From Dokdonella fugitiva (GTDB taxonomy: Bacteria > Pseudomonadota > Gammaproteobacteria > Xanthomonadales > Rhodanobacteraceae), in the NCBI RefSeq assembly GCF_014138265.1, contig NZ_JACGXL010000007.1, positions 62,001 to 126,000 on the forward strand: a stretch of 64,000 nt of DNA, written 5' to 3'. Position numbers and translations under genes: made by a program. Positions 56,268 through 64,000 of the stretch are shown piece by piece. The notes beneath the pieces were generated by a model. That model was not told where the DNA came from, ran no database searches, and saw only the letters and a program-made list of their open reading frames with translations. Every line of letters begins with the position of its first letter. Position 1 is the stretch's first letter.

Positions 56268-58093
56268 GCGGCCTTCTCCTTCGGCGCGCCGGATCGGCAG
56301 CCCTCACCCGCGTGCGTGACGCCGAGCAGGAACTTCTGCATGTCCCACGCACCGGTCGGGCAGCGCTCGGCGCACAGGCCGCAGTGCAGGCAGACGTCCT
56401 CGTCCTTGACCATCACGCGGCCGGTCTTCAGCGGTCCCGACACGTAGAGGTCCTGCGTCGTATTCGTCGCCTGCGCGGACAGGCGCGTGCGCAGCTCGTC
56501 CTCGGTGCCGTCCGGCGTGAACGTGATGCAATCCATCGGGCAGATGTCGACGCAGGCGTCGCATTCGATGCAGACGCGATCGGTGAACACGGTCTGCACG
56601 TCGCAGTTGAGGCAACGCTGGGTCTCCTTCCACGCGGTCTCGACGTCGAAGCCGAGTTCGACCTCGAGCGTGATGCTCCTGAGCGTCTTGCCCGCGTCGG
56701 CCCACGGCACCTTGTAGCGCTCGTCCGGCGAGACGTCGTTGTCGTAGCTCCACTCGTGAATGCCCATCTTCTGCGAGATCATCTCGACCGCCGGCGCAGG
56801 CCGATCGCGCACGTCCTCGCCCGACAGCAGCTTGTCGATCGACACGGCGGCCTCGTGGCCGTGCGCGACCGCCCAGATGATGTTCTTCGGGCCGAACGCG
56901 GCGTCGCCGCCGAAGAACACGTGCGGCAGGCTCGACTGCATCGTCGCCGTGTCGACCACCGGCATGTCCCAGCGTTCGTCGAACGCGATGCCGATGTCGC
57001 GCTCGATCCACGGGAACGCGTTCTCCTGGCCGACCGCGATCAGCACTTCGTCGCATTCGAACAATTCGTCCGGCTCGCCGGTCGGCACGAGCGTGCGGCG
57101 GCCCTTCGCGTCGCGCTCCGCGCGCACCTTCTCGAACGTCATGCCGGTCAGGCGGTCGCCCTCGTGCACGAATGCCTTCGGCACGCGGTAGTCGAGGATC
57201 GGGATGCCTTCGTGCATCGCGTCCTCCTTCTCCCACGGGCTCGCCTTCATCTCGTCGAAGCCCGAGCGCACGATCACCTTGACGTCGTCGCCGCCGAGGC
57301 GGCGCGCGGAACGGCAGCAGTCCATCGCGGTGTTGCCGCCGCCGAGCACGATCACGCGCCGGCCGACCTTCTCGACATGGCCGAAATAGACCGACGCGAG
57401 CCAGTCGATGCCGACGTGGATGTGCGCAGCCGCCTCGCGCCGGCCGGGCAGGTCGAGGTCGCGCCCGCGCGGGGCGCCGCAACCGACGAATACCGCGTCG
57501 TGGTGCTCCGCGAGCAGCGCCTTCAGCGACTCGATGCGGCGGCCGCCGACGAACTCGACGCCGAGGCCGAGCACGTAGCCGGTTTCCTCGTCGATGACTT
57601 CCTCGGGCAGGCGGAAGCGCGGCACCTGCGTGCGCATGAAGCCGCCCGCCTTCGCGTCGGCTTCGTACACGGTCACGTGATACCCGAGCGGCGCGAGGTC
57701 GCGCGCGACGGTGAGCGAGGCCGGCCCCGCGCCGATGCAGGCGATGCGCTTTCCGTTGCGCTGCGCGGGCGCTTTCGGCAGGCGCGGGCGGATGTCGTCC
57801 TTGAAGTCCGCGGCGACGCGCTTTAGGCGGCAGATCGCCACGGGTTCGGGCTTGCCGCCCGCACTCTCCTCGACGCGGCCGCGCCGGCACGCGGGTTCGC
57901 ACGGACGGTCGCAGGTGCGCCCGAGGATTCCCGGGAACACGTTCGACTTCCAGTTGACGAGGTAGGCGTCGGAGTAGCGTCCGGCCGCGATCAGGCGGAT
58001 GTATTCGGGAACCGGCGTGTGGGCCGGGCAGGCCCACTGGCAATCGACGACCTTGTGGAAATAGGCGGGATCACGCGTATCGGTCGGCTGCAC
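56264..58093 (-). CDS. FAD/[4Fe-4S] NAD(P)H oxidoreductase, GltD-like, with C-terminal ferredoxin domain
   Basis: A 609-residue protein. The start GTG at 58093 has AGAGGGG seven bases upstream. The N-terminal Cys cluster (CQWACPAHTPVPEYI, RTCDRPCEPACRRG) is the GltD-type double [4Fe-4S] site. FAD (CIGAGPASLTVARDL) and NADPH (VLGGGNTAMDCCRSARRL) Rossmann motifs follow, and the C-terminus has two [4Fe-4S] ferredoxin motifs (CIECDACVDICPMDC; CLHCGLCAERCPTG). It probably passes electrons between NAD(P)H and the ferredoxin-type acceptor of the KorAB enzyme encoded next. It is the first gene of the operon. Confidence 0.92.
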   Translation of the reverse strand: MQPTDTRDPAYFHKVVDCQWACPAHTPVPEYIRLIAAGRYSDAYLVNWKSNVFPGILGRTCDRPCEPACRRGRVEESAGGKPEPVAICRLKRVAADFKDDIRPRLPKAPAQRNGKRIACIGAGPASLTVARDLAPLGYHVTVYEADAKAGGFMRTQVPRFRLPEEVIDEETGYVLGLGVEFVGGRRIESLKALLAEHHDAVFVGCGAPRGRDLDLPGRREAAAHIHVGIDWLASVYFGHVEKVGRRVIVLGGGNTAMDCCRSARRLGGDDVKVIVRSGFDEMKASPWEKEDAMHEGIPILDYRVPKAFVHEGDRLTGMTFEKVRAERDAKGRRTLVPTGEPDELFECDEVLIAVGQENAFPWIERDIGIAFDERWDMPVVDTATMQSSLPHVFFGGDAAFGPKNIIWAVAHGHEAAVSIDKLLSGEDVRDRPAPAVEMISQKMGIHEWSYDNDVSPDERYKVPWADAGKTLRSITLEVELGFDVETAWKETQRCLNCDVQTVFTDRVCIECDACVDICPMDCITFTPDGTEDELRTRLSAQATNTTQDLYVSGPLKTGRVMVKDEDVCLHCGLCAERCPTGAWDMQKFLLGVTHAGEGCRSGAPKEKAA

Positions 58094-58218
58094 TACGGTC
58101 CCCTCTGGAAACGCACAGTGATGGCTGTCGTCGAGACTAGACCTTGTGCCTGCGCGGTGCAAAGCGCAGCGCACCAAACGCGCGCCGAACGGGCGCGGTC
58201 GCGCTCGCCGCGCGCGGC

Positions 58219-58455
58219 TCAGCCGCCACCGTTCTCCTGCGCCTCGATGTCCTTGTCGTGCTTCTCCTTCTCCTTCTGCAGCTGCTGCTCGACGCCCTTG
58301 GCCTTGTCGATCGCCTTGAGCTGGTCGTCGAACACGGTCTTCTGGCGCGCCTCCGGCGCGGCCGGTTCGGCCTTCTTCGGTGCTTCCGCTTCGGGCTTGC
58401 CACCGCAGGCGGACAGGGCGAGCAGCAGGCTCGCGAGCAGGATGGTGCGGTTCAT
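58219..58455 (-). CDS. Small lipoprotein with charged coiled-coil tail
   Basis: A 78-residue protein with a lipobox ([13 protein letters not shown]), so it is anchored as a lipoprotein. The mature part is charged and predicted helical ([37 protein letters not shown]). The ATG at 58455 is preceded by GGGAGT. It is divergent from the SDR gene. Function unknown. Confidence 0.7.
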   Translation of the reverse strand: MNRTILLASLLLALSACGGKPEAEAPKKAEPAAPEARQKTVFDDQLKAIDKAKGVEQQLQKEKEKHDKDIEAQENGGG

Positions 58456-58530
58456 GGCGGACTCCCGGTGGCGGTATCCGCTAGAGTCTGCGCCGCGGCC
58501 GGCGCCGGCCACAAGCAGGAGATTTCGCGC

Positions 58531-59310
58531 ATGACGAACCCGTCACGCTGGCGGCTCGACGGCCGCACCGCACTCGTGACCGGCGCGAGCCAGGGCATCG
58601 GCTACGCCTGCGCGCGCGAACTCGCCGCGCTCGGCGCCGACGTGCTGCTCGTCGCGCGCGACGAGGTGCGCCTCGAGCAGGCGCGCGCGGAACTCGCCGA
58701 GGAGTTCCCCGGGCGCGAGTTCCTCGCCTGCGACGCCGACCTCGCCGTGCAGGAACAGCGCCTCGAGGTGTTCGACTGGATCGCCGACCTCGACGTCGAC
58801 CTGTCGCTGCTCGTCAACAACGTCGGCGGCAACGAGGCGAAGCCCGCGCTCGACTACGCGCTCGACGAAGTGCGCGCGCTGGTCGAACTCAACGTGCTCA
58901 GCGCGTTCGAGCTGTGCCGCCTCGCGCATCCACACCTCGCCGAACACGGCAATGCGGCGATCGTCAACGTCGGTTCGGTGTCCGGCCTCGTGCACGTGCG
59001 CACCGGCGCGCCGTACGGCCTGACCAAGGCCGCGCTGCACCAGCTCACGCGCAACCTCGCCTGCGAATGGGCCGAGGACGGCATCCGCGTCAACGCGGTC
59101 GCACCGTGGTACATCCGCACCCGCCGCACCGAGGACAAGCTCGCCGATCCGGACTACCTCGACGACGTGCTGCTGCGCACGCCGATGGGCCGCATCGGCG
59201 AGCCCGACGAAGTCGCCGGCGCGGTCGCGTTCCTGTGCCTGCCGGCGTCGAGCTACGTGACCGGCGAATGCATCGCGGTCGACGGCGGGTTCCTGCGCTA
59301 CGGCTTCTGA
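58531..59310 (+). CDS. SDR family oxidoreductase (tropinone-reductase-like)
   Basis: A 259-residue short-chain dehydrogenase with [15 protein letters not shown] (cofactor loop), NNVGG, catalytic Ser in GSVSG (about 149-151), Tyr162 and Lys166 in YGLTKAAL, and the C-terminal [15 protein letters not shown]. The Arg after the second strand (VARDEVRL) points to NADP(H). The substrate cannot be told; overall pattern resembles plant-type tropinone reductase SDRs. CAGGAGA precedes the ATG at 58531. Confidence 0.9.
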   Translation: MTNPSRWRLDGRTALVTGASQGIGYACARELAALGADVLLVARDEVRLEQARAELAEEFPGREFLACDADLAVQEQRLEVFDWIADLDVDLSLLVNNVGGNEAKPALDYALDEVRALVELNVLSAFELCRLAHPHLAEHGNAAIVNVGSVSGLVHVRTGAPYGLTKAALHQLTRNLACEWAEDGIRVNAVAPWYIRTRRTEDKLADPDYLDDVLLRTPMGRIGEPDEVAGAVAFLCLPASSYVTGECIAVDGGFLRYGF

Positions 59311-59376
59311 GCCGACGCGGCGCGAAACGACGGCGTAGGCCGGGCGCGTGGCGCGACCGGCGCCGCTCATCGGGAC

Positions 59377-59886
59377 TCAGCGACTGTTCGAGCCGCGTGC
59401 GTCGGGGGTGCGCGCCCGGGCAGGCGAAGCCACGCGCCCGCTCATGAGGTCCGCGAGCGCTTGCCATGCGCGCATGAATCGACGTGACGATCGCGTGGGG
59501 GGCTTTCGTTCGAAGCCGGCCCAGCCGGAAAATCGCTCGCCTGTCGGTATCGCGAGATGGATCGCGCGAGTCTCCTCGTCCACCAGGATCCTGCCGTCGT
59601 CGTCGACGTACTTGGGCAGCGAGTGCGTCAGTGCTGCCGCTCGTGCGATCGCGGACTCGATCTCGGCAGCGGACATCGTTCGTAGCGTCGTCTGGCGATT
59701 CGCACCCGAGTAAGCGTCCGACCACTCCTCGACCACGCGACCGTCGCGTTCCAGGCGCAACTCCCACGAGCGCGCGCCGCCGCCGCCGAAACCGCCTTCG
59801 CTGAGCCGCATCAGTGGCTCATCGCCGGCCGCGAACGCGAGTTCGTGAACAGCGAACGCGGCGAACATCCAGTAGCGAAGTCTCAT
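59377..59886 (-). CDS. Exported protein of unknown function
   Basis: A 169-residue protein preceded by AGGAGG. Signal peptide MRLRYWMFAAFAVHELAFA, then a Gly-rich segment (SEGGFGGGGARSWELRL) and an alpha/beta domain with TLRTMSAAEIESAIARAAAL. The C-terminus is basic. No family recognised. It lies 1 base after the stop of the upstream exported-protein gene, forming a two-gene operon. Confidence 0.55.
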   Translation of the reverse strand: MRLRYWMFAAFAVHELAFAAGDEPLMRLSEGGFGGGGARSWELRLERDGRVVEEWSDAYSGANRQTTLRTMSAAEIESAIARAAALTHSLPKYVDDDGRILVDEETRAIHLAIPTGERFSGWAGFERKPPTRSSRRFMRAWQALADLMSGRVASPARARTPDARGSNSR

Positions 59887-59887
59887 T

Positions 59888-60286
59888 TCAGCGGCCTCCT
59901 GCCTCGGCCGGTTCAATCGTGAAGTCCGCGACAGTCTCCGTGCCGGAGATCGGAATGCGCCTTTCGGCGCGCGCATATGCAGGTGCCATGACCGATGTCG
60001 CGACTTCCGCGAGCTTCTCCTTGCAGACGTCTCCGAACAAAAAGCGGCGCGTGTACATGTCGAATCGGAATTCGAGCCGATACCGACCGGCCGAGTCCGC
60101 CGTCGTGACGACCGGAGCGCTCGCATGCCCGTGATCGAGCCACGCGACGGCGACGATGGCTTCGGGTACGGGCTTGTTGCCGGGATCGCGCACATTCCCT
60201 TCGATCACGTAGATCGGTGTCTTGCACTTCGCGTGCGCCGCTGCCTGGAACAGCACGCAAGCCACCAAGCCGAATACGCGTTTCAC
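59888..60286 (-). CDS. Exported protein with carboxypeptidase-regulatory-like fold
   Basis: A 132-residue protein. The GTG at 60286 is preferred because GGAGG lies 6 bases upstream; an ATG at 60301 has no such site. Signal peptide VKRVFGLVACVLFQAAAHA, then KCKTPIYVIEGNVRDPGNKPVPEAIVAVAW and TTADSAGRYRLEFRFD. This is the beta-sandwich pattern of carboxypeptidase-regulatory-like (TonB-plug-like) domains. Two Cys may pair. It is the first gene of an operon with the next exported protein and is divergent from the ArsR-type regulator. Confidence 0.6.
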   Translation of the reverse strand: MKRVFGLVACVLFQAAAHAKCKTPIYVIEGNVRDPGNKPVPEAIVAVAWLDHGHASAPVVTTADSAGRYRLEFRFDMYTRRFLFGDVCKEKLAEVATSVMAPAYARAERRIPISGTETVADFTIEPAEAGGR

Positions 60287-60490
60287 GGTGTTCCTCCGCA
60301 TCGACAGCCGGCCGCGAGCCCGCCTCGCCGCCTTGCGCCGCATGCTCGCACGCAATCCCCTGCCGTGCCCGCCCGGGCTCGATCGACGCACCGCGATCAG
60401 GGTCGGTGTCGCGACGGTTGCGGTTCCCGGCACGGGCGGCGGCGGGTTCGTCGCGCGGGTGCTTGAACAAGGCGGGCGACCGTCGTAATG

Positions 60491-60512
60491 TAGTTAACGA
60501 ATTCATTAACTA
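60491..60512. promoter_or_regulatory. Palindromic AT-rich operator before the ArsR-type regulator
   Basis: TAGTTAA (60491-60497), 8 bases, TTAACTA (60506-60512). It lies 9 bases before the GTG start at 60522 and is strikingly A/T-rich for this genome. Position and symmetry fit autorepression by the ArsR/SdpR-type protein encoded next. Confidence 0.75.
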
Positions 60513-60521
60513 TGGAACGAC

Positions 60522-60839
60522 GTGGAGCGTGTATTCGAAGCGTTGGCGTCCACCGCGCGCCGGAAGATCCTCGCGTACTTGAACCAGGGCGAGCTCACCG
60601 CCGGGGAGATCGGCGCGCGGTTCGAGTTCAGCAAGCCGGCGTTGTCGGGCCACCTGCGCATCCTCGAGGGCGCTGGGCTGATCGAGCGCGACAAGCGCGG
60701 CCAGTTCGTCTATTTCCGGCTGGTTCCGGACAAGCTCGTGAACACGCTGTTCGCGTGGGCGGCCGAGGTGTGCCCCACGGCCGGCCCGCTCAAGCGCGAG
60801 AGCCGCGCGCGCGCGCAACGCAAGGCCAAGGCCCGCTGA
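60522..60839 (+). CDS. ArsR/SdpR-family winged-helix autorepressor
   Basis: A 105-residue protein (VERVFEALASTARRKILAYLNQGELTAGEIGARFEFSKPALSGHLRILEGAGLIERDKRGQFVYFRL, in family order) with the ArsR wHTH and no metal-binding Cys motif. The only Cys is in AEVCPTA. The GTG start at 60522 gives the family's usual beginning. Autorepressors of this type control a downstream gene, here the cupin/DUF2867 gene 16 bases away. The palindrome at 60491-60512 is the likely operator. Confidence 0.85.
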   Translation: MERVFEALASTARRKILAYLNQGELTAGEIGARFEFSKPALSGHLRILEGAGLIERDKRGQFVYFRLVPDKLVNTLFAWAAEVCPTAGPLKRESRARAQRKAKAR

Positions 60840-60855
60840 GGGACGGATACCGGAG

Positions 60856-62249
60856 ATGCTTGCGACGACCGAGGCCCTCTCGACTTTTCCCATCGCGCGC
60901 ATCCGCTCGCGTCCCGGCGTGCCGCCGATCGAGGTCGCGCTCATCGCGCAGCTCGGGCACGGCAGCGGCGATCCGTTGATCGAAGCCGCGCGCATGCGGC
61001 AACGCGGGCACGAGGCGTTCATCGACGCGCTCGACGAGCCGTCGGCGCGGATCGGCGGCATCGACGTCGAAAGCGGGGACACCACGTCGTTGTACACGTT
61101 CACCGTGGGCGCCGCCGGCCATCCGTTCCACCGGCACGCCGGCCACCGCGTGTTCACCGCGATCTCCGGCAGCGCAGGCGCGCAACTGCGCTTCTCGACC
61201 GCATCGGCCGAGCAGATCGCGCGCGATCCGGGCGAGTTCATCTCGGCCTTGCACCACGTCAACATCCCGCCGGATTGCCTGTTCACGGCGCGATTCGGCG
61301 GCGGCACGTGGCACCAGTTCGTGCCACTGCAGGCCGGCAGCCGCATCCCGCGCTGTTCGCACTGTCGTGCCACACGAACGAACTCGGCGGCGACCTCGCG
61401 CCGGAGCTGCGTCGCGCCATCATGGCCAACGAGGCGAGCATCCCGGCACTGACCGAAGTGCTTCCGGCGCCCGTGCGGGCCCTGCTCGACGATGCTTCGT
61501 TCGATCCGGCGCGCGTCGCGACGATTGCGTTGTCGCTGGACGCGGCGCCGACGTCGCGGCTGGCGCGCGCATGCGCGTCCACGCGGCGGGCGCTCGGCCG
61601 CGCGCGCGCGTTCGCCGCGCGATGGCGGCGAACGCGAGGATTCCTCGCCGCCAGCCGCGGCGCGTGCGCGGTGCGTGCGCTCGCGGCGATGCCGGCGCAA
61701 TCGCTGTTGCACGAGCAGCTCGACGGCCGCGACGCCCACGACGACGCCTTCGAATTGCGCATCGCCGCGAGCGCGCTCGGCGCGGTGTCGGCCCGCGCGA
61801 CGCTCGCGTCAATCCTCGCCGGCTTCGTCGAGAACCATCCGTCGGGCGTGCGGCGCCTGATGTCGTTGCGCAACGTGCTCGTCGCGCCGTTCGGCCTGCG
61901 GACGTCGTCGCTCGGCTGCCCGGTGTCGTCGCTGCTGTCGCGGGCCCCGGGCCCCGTGTTCGCCGGGCGCTTCCCCGTGTTCGCGCAGCGGCTCGACGCG
62001 GCCGATACGTGGGCCGAAGTCGTGCTCGGCGCCGATGACAGGCACGTCGCGTTCCGCACCTGCGTCGCGGTCGACCTGCGCGACGGCGAAGCACGTTGCC
62101 TGATCGGCACGCGCGTGAACACGCGCAACGTGTTCGGCGACCTGTACATGGCGATGGTCGATCCGGTTCACCGGCGCTACATCACGCCGGCGCTCCTGCG
62201 GCACGCGATCGAACACGTCGCGCGGCGTGCGCACGGCACCGGTGAATGA
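60856..62249 (+). pseudogene. Cupin plus DUF2867 gene interrupted by a one-base frameshift near 61342
   Basis: The first frame (from ATG 60856) encodes a cupin-like part with HPFHRHAGHRVF and FGGGTWHQFVPLQAGSR, then turns into nonsense at about 61344 and ends later. The next frame continues exactly where the sense is lost: HPALFALSCHTNELGGDLAPELR, a linker, and a DUF2867-like C-terminus (VVLGADDRHVAFRTCVAVDLRDG ... FGDLYMAMVDPVHRRYI) ending at 62249. Adding one base in the CCGC stretch near 61341-61344 restores one frame of about 465 residues. It may be a true mutation or a sequencing error. It lies 16 bases after the ArsR-type regulator. Confidence 0.8.
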
Positions 62250-62298
62250 CAGCCGAAAACGGCGAGTCGACTCCGCCGACCTGCGCTAGCATGCGCGC

Positions 62299-63765
62299 AT
62301 GCAAGCCGCCGCCGTGCCTACCACCCATCTCGATCCACGCGTCTGCGACCAGGCGCGACTGACGCGCGACGCGCGCTTCGACGGCCTGTTCTACATCGCA
62401 GTGACGTCGACCGGGATCTACTGCCGCCCGGTCTGCCCGGCGCCGTCGCCGCGCGCGAAGAACATCCGCTACTACGACAGCGCGGCGGCCGCGTCCGCGG
62501 CAGGGTTCCGGCCGTGCCTGCGTTGCCGGCCGGAGGCAGCGCCCGGTTCGCCGTTGCACCGCGCGAAGAGCGAACTCGTCGCCGGTGCATTGCGCCTGAT
62601 CGAACAAGGCGCGCTGGACGAGGGTTCGCTGCCCGCGCTCGCCGCGCGCGTCGGCGTCGGCGAGCGCCACCTGCGTCGCGTGTTCGCCGAGGAACTCGGG
62701 GCGAGCCCGCTCGACGTCGCGGCGACGCGGCGCCTGCTGTTCGCCAAGCAACTGCTCACCGAAACCGCGATGCCGATCGCGCGCATCGCGGACGCGTCCG
62801 GCTATGCGAGCCTGCGTCGATTCAATGCTGCGTTCGTCGCGACGTACGGCAAGCCGCCGCGCGATTTCCGTCGCGGCCGCGCGGCCGCCGACGCCGGCGC
62901 GGACGAACTCGTGCTGCGCCTGCCGTATCGCGCGCCGTACGATTTCGAGCACCTGCTCGCCTTCTACGGCCGGCGCACGATCCCTGGCGTGGAGGCGGTC
63001 GACGCGCGCAGCTACCGGCGCAGCGTCGTCGTCGACGGCGTGCCGGGCTGGTTCGACGTCGCCGCGATCCCGGGCGACGACGCGCTCGCGCTGCGCGTGC
63101 ATCATCCGTCGAGCAGCGCGGTCGGTGCGATCGTCGCGCGCGTCAAGCGCATGTTCGACGTCGACGCGGACCCGCGCGCGCTCGAGTTCGCGTTGCGCGG
63201 CAGCACGCTGCTCAAACCGCTGATCCGGCGCTGGCCGGGACAGCGACTGCCGGGCGCATGGGACGGTTTCGAGCTCGCGGTGCGCGCGGTGCTCGGCCAG
63301 CAAGTCAGCGTCGCCGCCGCGCGCACGTTCGCGGCGCGCGTCGCGGCGACGTACGGCACGCCGTACGCGGACGGCGAAGCGCACGGCGTCGGCGCGCTGT
63401 TCCCGACGCCGGAGCGGCTCGTCGACGCGCCGCTCGAGCAGCAGGGCGTCATCCGTGCACGCGCCTCGACGATCCGCGGCATCGCGCGCGCGGTGCTCGA
63501 CGGCCACGTCGCGTTCCGCGCCGAACAACCGCTCGCCGCGTTCGAGCGCGACCTCGTCGCGTTGCCCGGCATCGGCGCGTGGACCGCGCACTACATCGCG
63601 ATGCGCGCGCTCGCCCAGCCGGACGCGTTCCCCGCGGCCGACCTCATCCTGCGCCGCGCGGCCGGCGAGGGTCGCACGCTGTCGACGCGGGAGCTCGAAC
63701 GGCTCAGCGAGGAATGGCGGCCGTGGCGCGCGTATGCGGTGATGCTGCTGTGGCGGAACAGCTAG
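62299..63765 (+). CDS. Ada-AlkA fusion: alkylation sensor/regulator and 3-methyladenine DNA glycosylase
   Basis: A 488-residue protein. The Ada-type zinc site has C42 and C46 in YCRPVCPA and C73 and C76 in RPCLRC. Next comes an AraC-type HTH (about 90-195, LAARVGVGERHLRRVFAEELG and ARIADASGYASLRRFNAAF), then the AlkA domain with the helix-hairpin-helix LPGIGAWTAHYIAMRAL (about 422-438) and catalytic Asp448 in FPAADLILRRA. It senses and removes alkyl damage. An Ogt-type methyltransferase gene begins 90 bases downstream on the same strand. Confidence 0.95.
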   Translation: MQAAAVPTTHLDPRVCDQARLTRDARFDGLFYIAVTSTGIYCRPVCPAPSPRAKNIRYYDSAAAASAAGFRPCLRCRPEAAPGSPLHRAKSELVAGALRLIEQGALDEGSLPALAARVGVGERHLRRVFAEELGASPLDVAATRRLLFAKQLLTETAMPIARIADASGYASLRRFNAAFVATYGKPPRDFRRGRAAADAGADELVLRLPYRAPYDFEHLLAFYGRRTIPGVEAVDARSYRRSVVVDGVPGWFDVAAIPGDDALALRVHHPSSSAVGAIVARVKRMFDVDADPRALEFALRGSTLLKPLIRRWPGQRLPGAWDGFELAVRAVLGQQVSVAAARTFAARVAATYGTPYADGEAHGVGALFPTPERLVDAPLEQQGVIRARASTIRGIARAVLDGHVAFRAEQPLAAFERDLVALPGIGAWTAHYIAMRALAQPDAFPAADLILRRAAGEGRTLSTRELERLSEEWRPWRAYAVMLLWRNS

Positions 63766-63855
63766 GCGCGTACGAACGCATCGCGGCCGGAGCCGCTCCG
63801 CATCGATCCCGCGGGAGTCACTTCAGCGGCGATCAGGTCCTCAGGATTCCCGGCA

Positions 63856-64000
63856 ATGACCATCCACTACGACTATCTCGACACGCCGATCGGCCGCCTC
63901 CTGCTCGCCGCCGACGACGCCGGGCTGCGCTACGTCGAATTCGAGCGCACCGACCAGGGTGAACGCATTTCGCCGTCGTGGCGGCGCGGGCGCCGCCACC
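63856..64000 (+). CDS. Methylated-DNA-protein-cysteine methyltransferase, N-terminal part (runs off window)
   Basis: From the ATG at 63856 the frame reads MTIHYDYLDTPIGRLLLAAD followed by DAGLRYVEFE, the typical N-terminal domain of Ogt/MGMT-type O6-alkylguanine transferases. The active-site PCHR part lies outside the window. Its position after the Ada-AlkA gene supports a role in alkylation repair. Confidence 0.85.
   Translation, partial: MTIHYDYLDTPIGRLLLAADDAGLRYVEFERTDQGERISPSWRRGRRH

Noticed and set aside
61335-61350. Programmed -1 frameshift in the cupin/DUF2867 gene
   Set aside because: No slippery heptamer or clear downstream structure; a simple one-base loss explains it.

Overview
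The window is a GC-rich bacterial chromosome segment with dense, mostly well-behaved housekeeping genes. Gene content and order (trxA divergent from rhlB with rho behind trxA; ftsE-ftsX near rpoH; a sigma factor with DUF3619- and DUF3106-type partners; REP elements of the GTAGGAGCGGC type) suggest a gammaproteobacterium of the Lysobacterales/Xanthomonadales, probably Rhodanobacteraceae or a Dokdonella-like relative. Two secreted proteins ending in IFANGFEA / IFADGFE fit that guess. This is inference from gene content, not from a marker gene.

Layout. 1-5.5 kb: the 5' part of a molybdopterin oxidoreductase (minus strand), a membrane protein, a LolA-like exported protein, a WYL regulator coupled to a patatin phospholipase, and an exported protein. 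5.6-15.4 kb: an accessory island with a small exported protein, a giant SpvB/FG-GAP/RHS protein containing a C10 tract and a divergent, A/T-richer toxin-like tip, and an overlapping putative immunity gene, closed by a bidirectional terminator. 15.4-19.7 kb: rho (with a long Gln/Gly/Asn/Arg-rich N-terminus), trxA and rhlB. 19.9-23 kb: an ECF sigma factor followed by a Ser/Thr kinase with a TPR-like region. 23-32.4 kb: an exported delta-60 protein, then type II secretion genes gspC-D-E, an opposing exported-protein gene, a REP pair, and gspF; no pseudopilin genes follow. 32.44-32.94 kb: a degenerate tandem array with a strict 21-bp period. 33-37.5 kb: ftsE-ftsX, a two-receiver regulator with a degenerate first receiver, and ung, all overlapping; then rpoH behind a perfect CIRCE element and ahead of a strong terminator. 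37.5-42.9 kb: a small protein, two exported proteins with a shared C-terminal tag, and a CadC-like regulator between them. 42.9-48.5 kb: priA, a DnaA-box cluster, a sigma factor/DUF3619/DUF3106 operon, a REP pair and a DUF3667 protein. 48.6-52 kb: a MATE transporter and SppA.

52-58.1 kb (minus strand): a six-gene translationally coupled operon. It holds a GltD-like FAD/[4Fe-4S] oxidoreductase, the alpha and beta subunits of a 2-oxoacid:ferredoxin oxidoreductase, and three small membrane or exported proteins between the two subunits. 58.2-62.3 kb: a small lipoprotein, an SDR, two exported proteins, and an ArsR-type regulator with an AT-rich palindromic operator, followed by a cupin/DUF2867 gene broken by one apparent missing base. 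62.3-64 kb: alkylation repair (Ada-AlkA fusion and the start of an Ogt-type methyltransferase).

The most notable points are the CIRCE element in front of rpoH, the sigma-kinase pair, the six-gene ferredoxin-oxidoreductase operon, the homopolymer inside the RHS gene with its toxin/immunity tip, the 21-bp array, the GspE that has lost its zinc cysteines, and the shared C-terminal tag.
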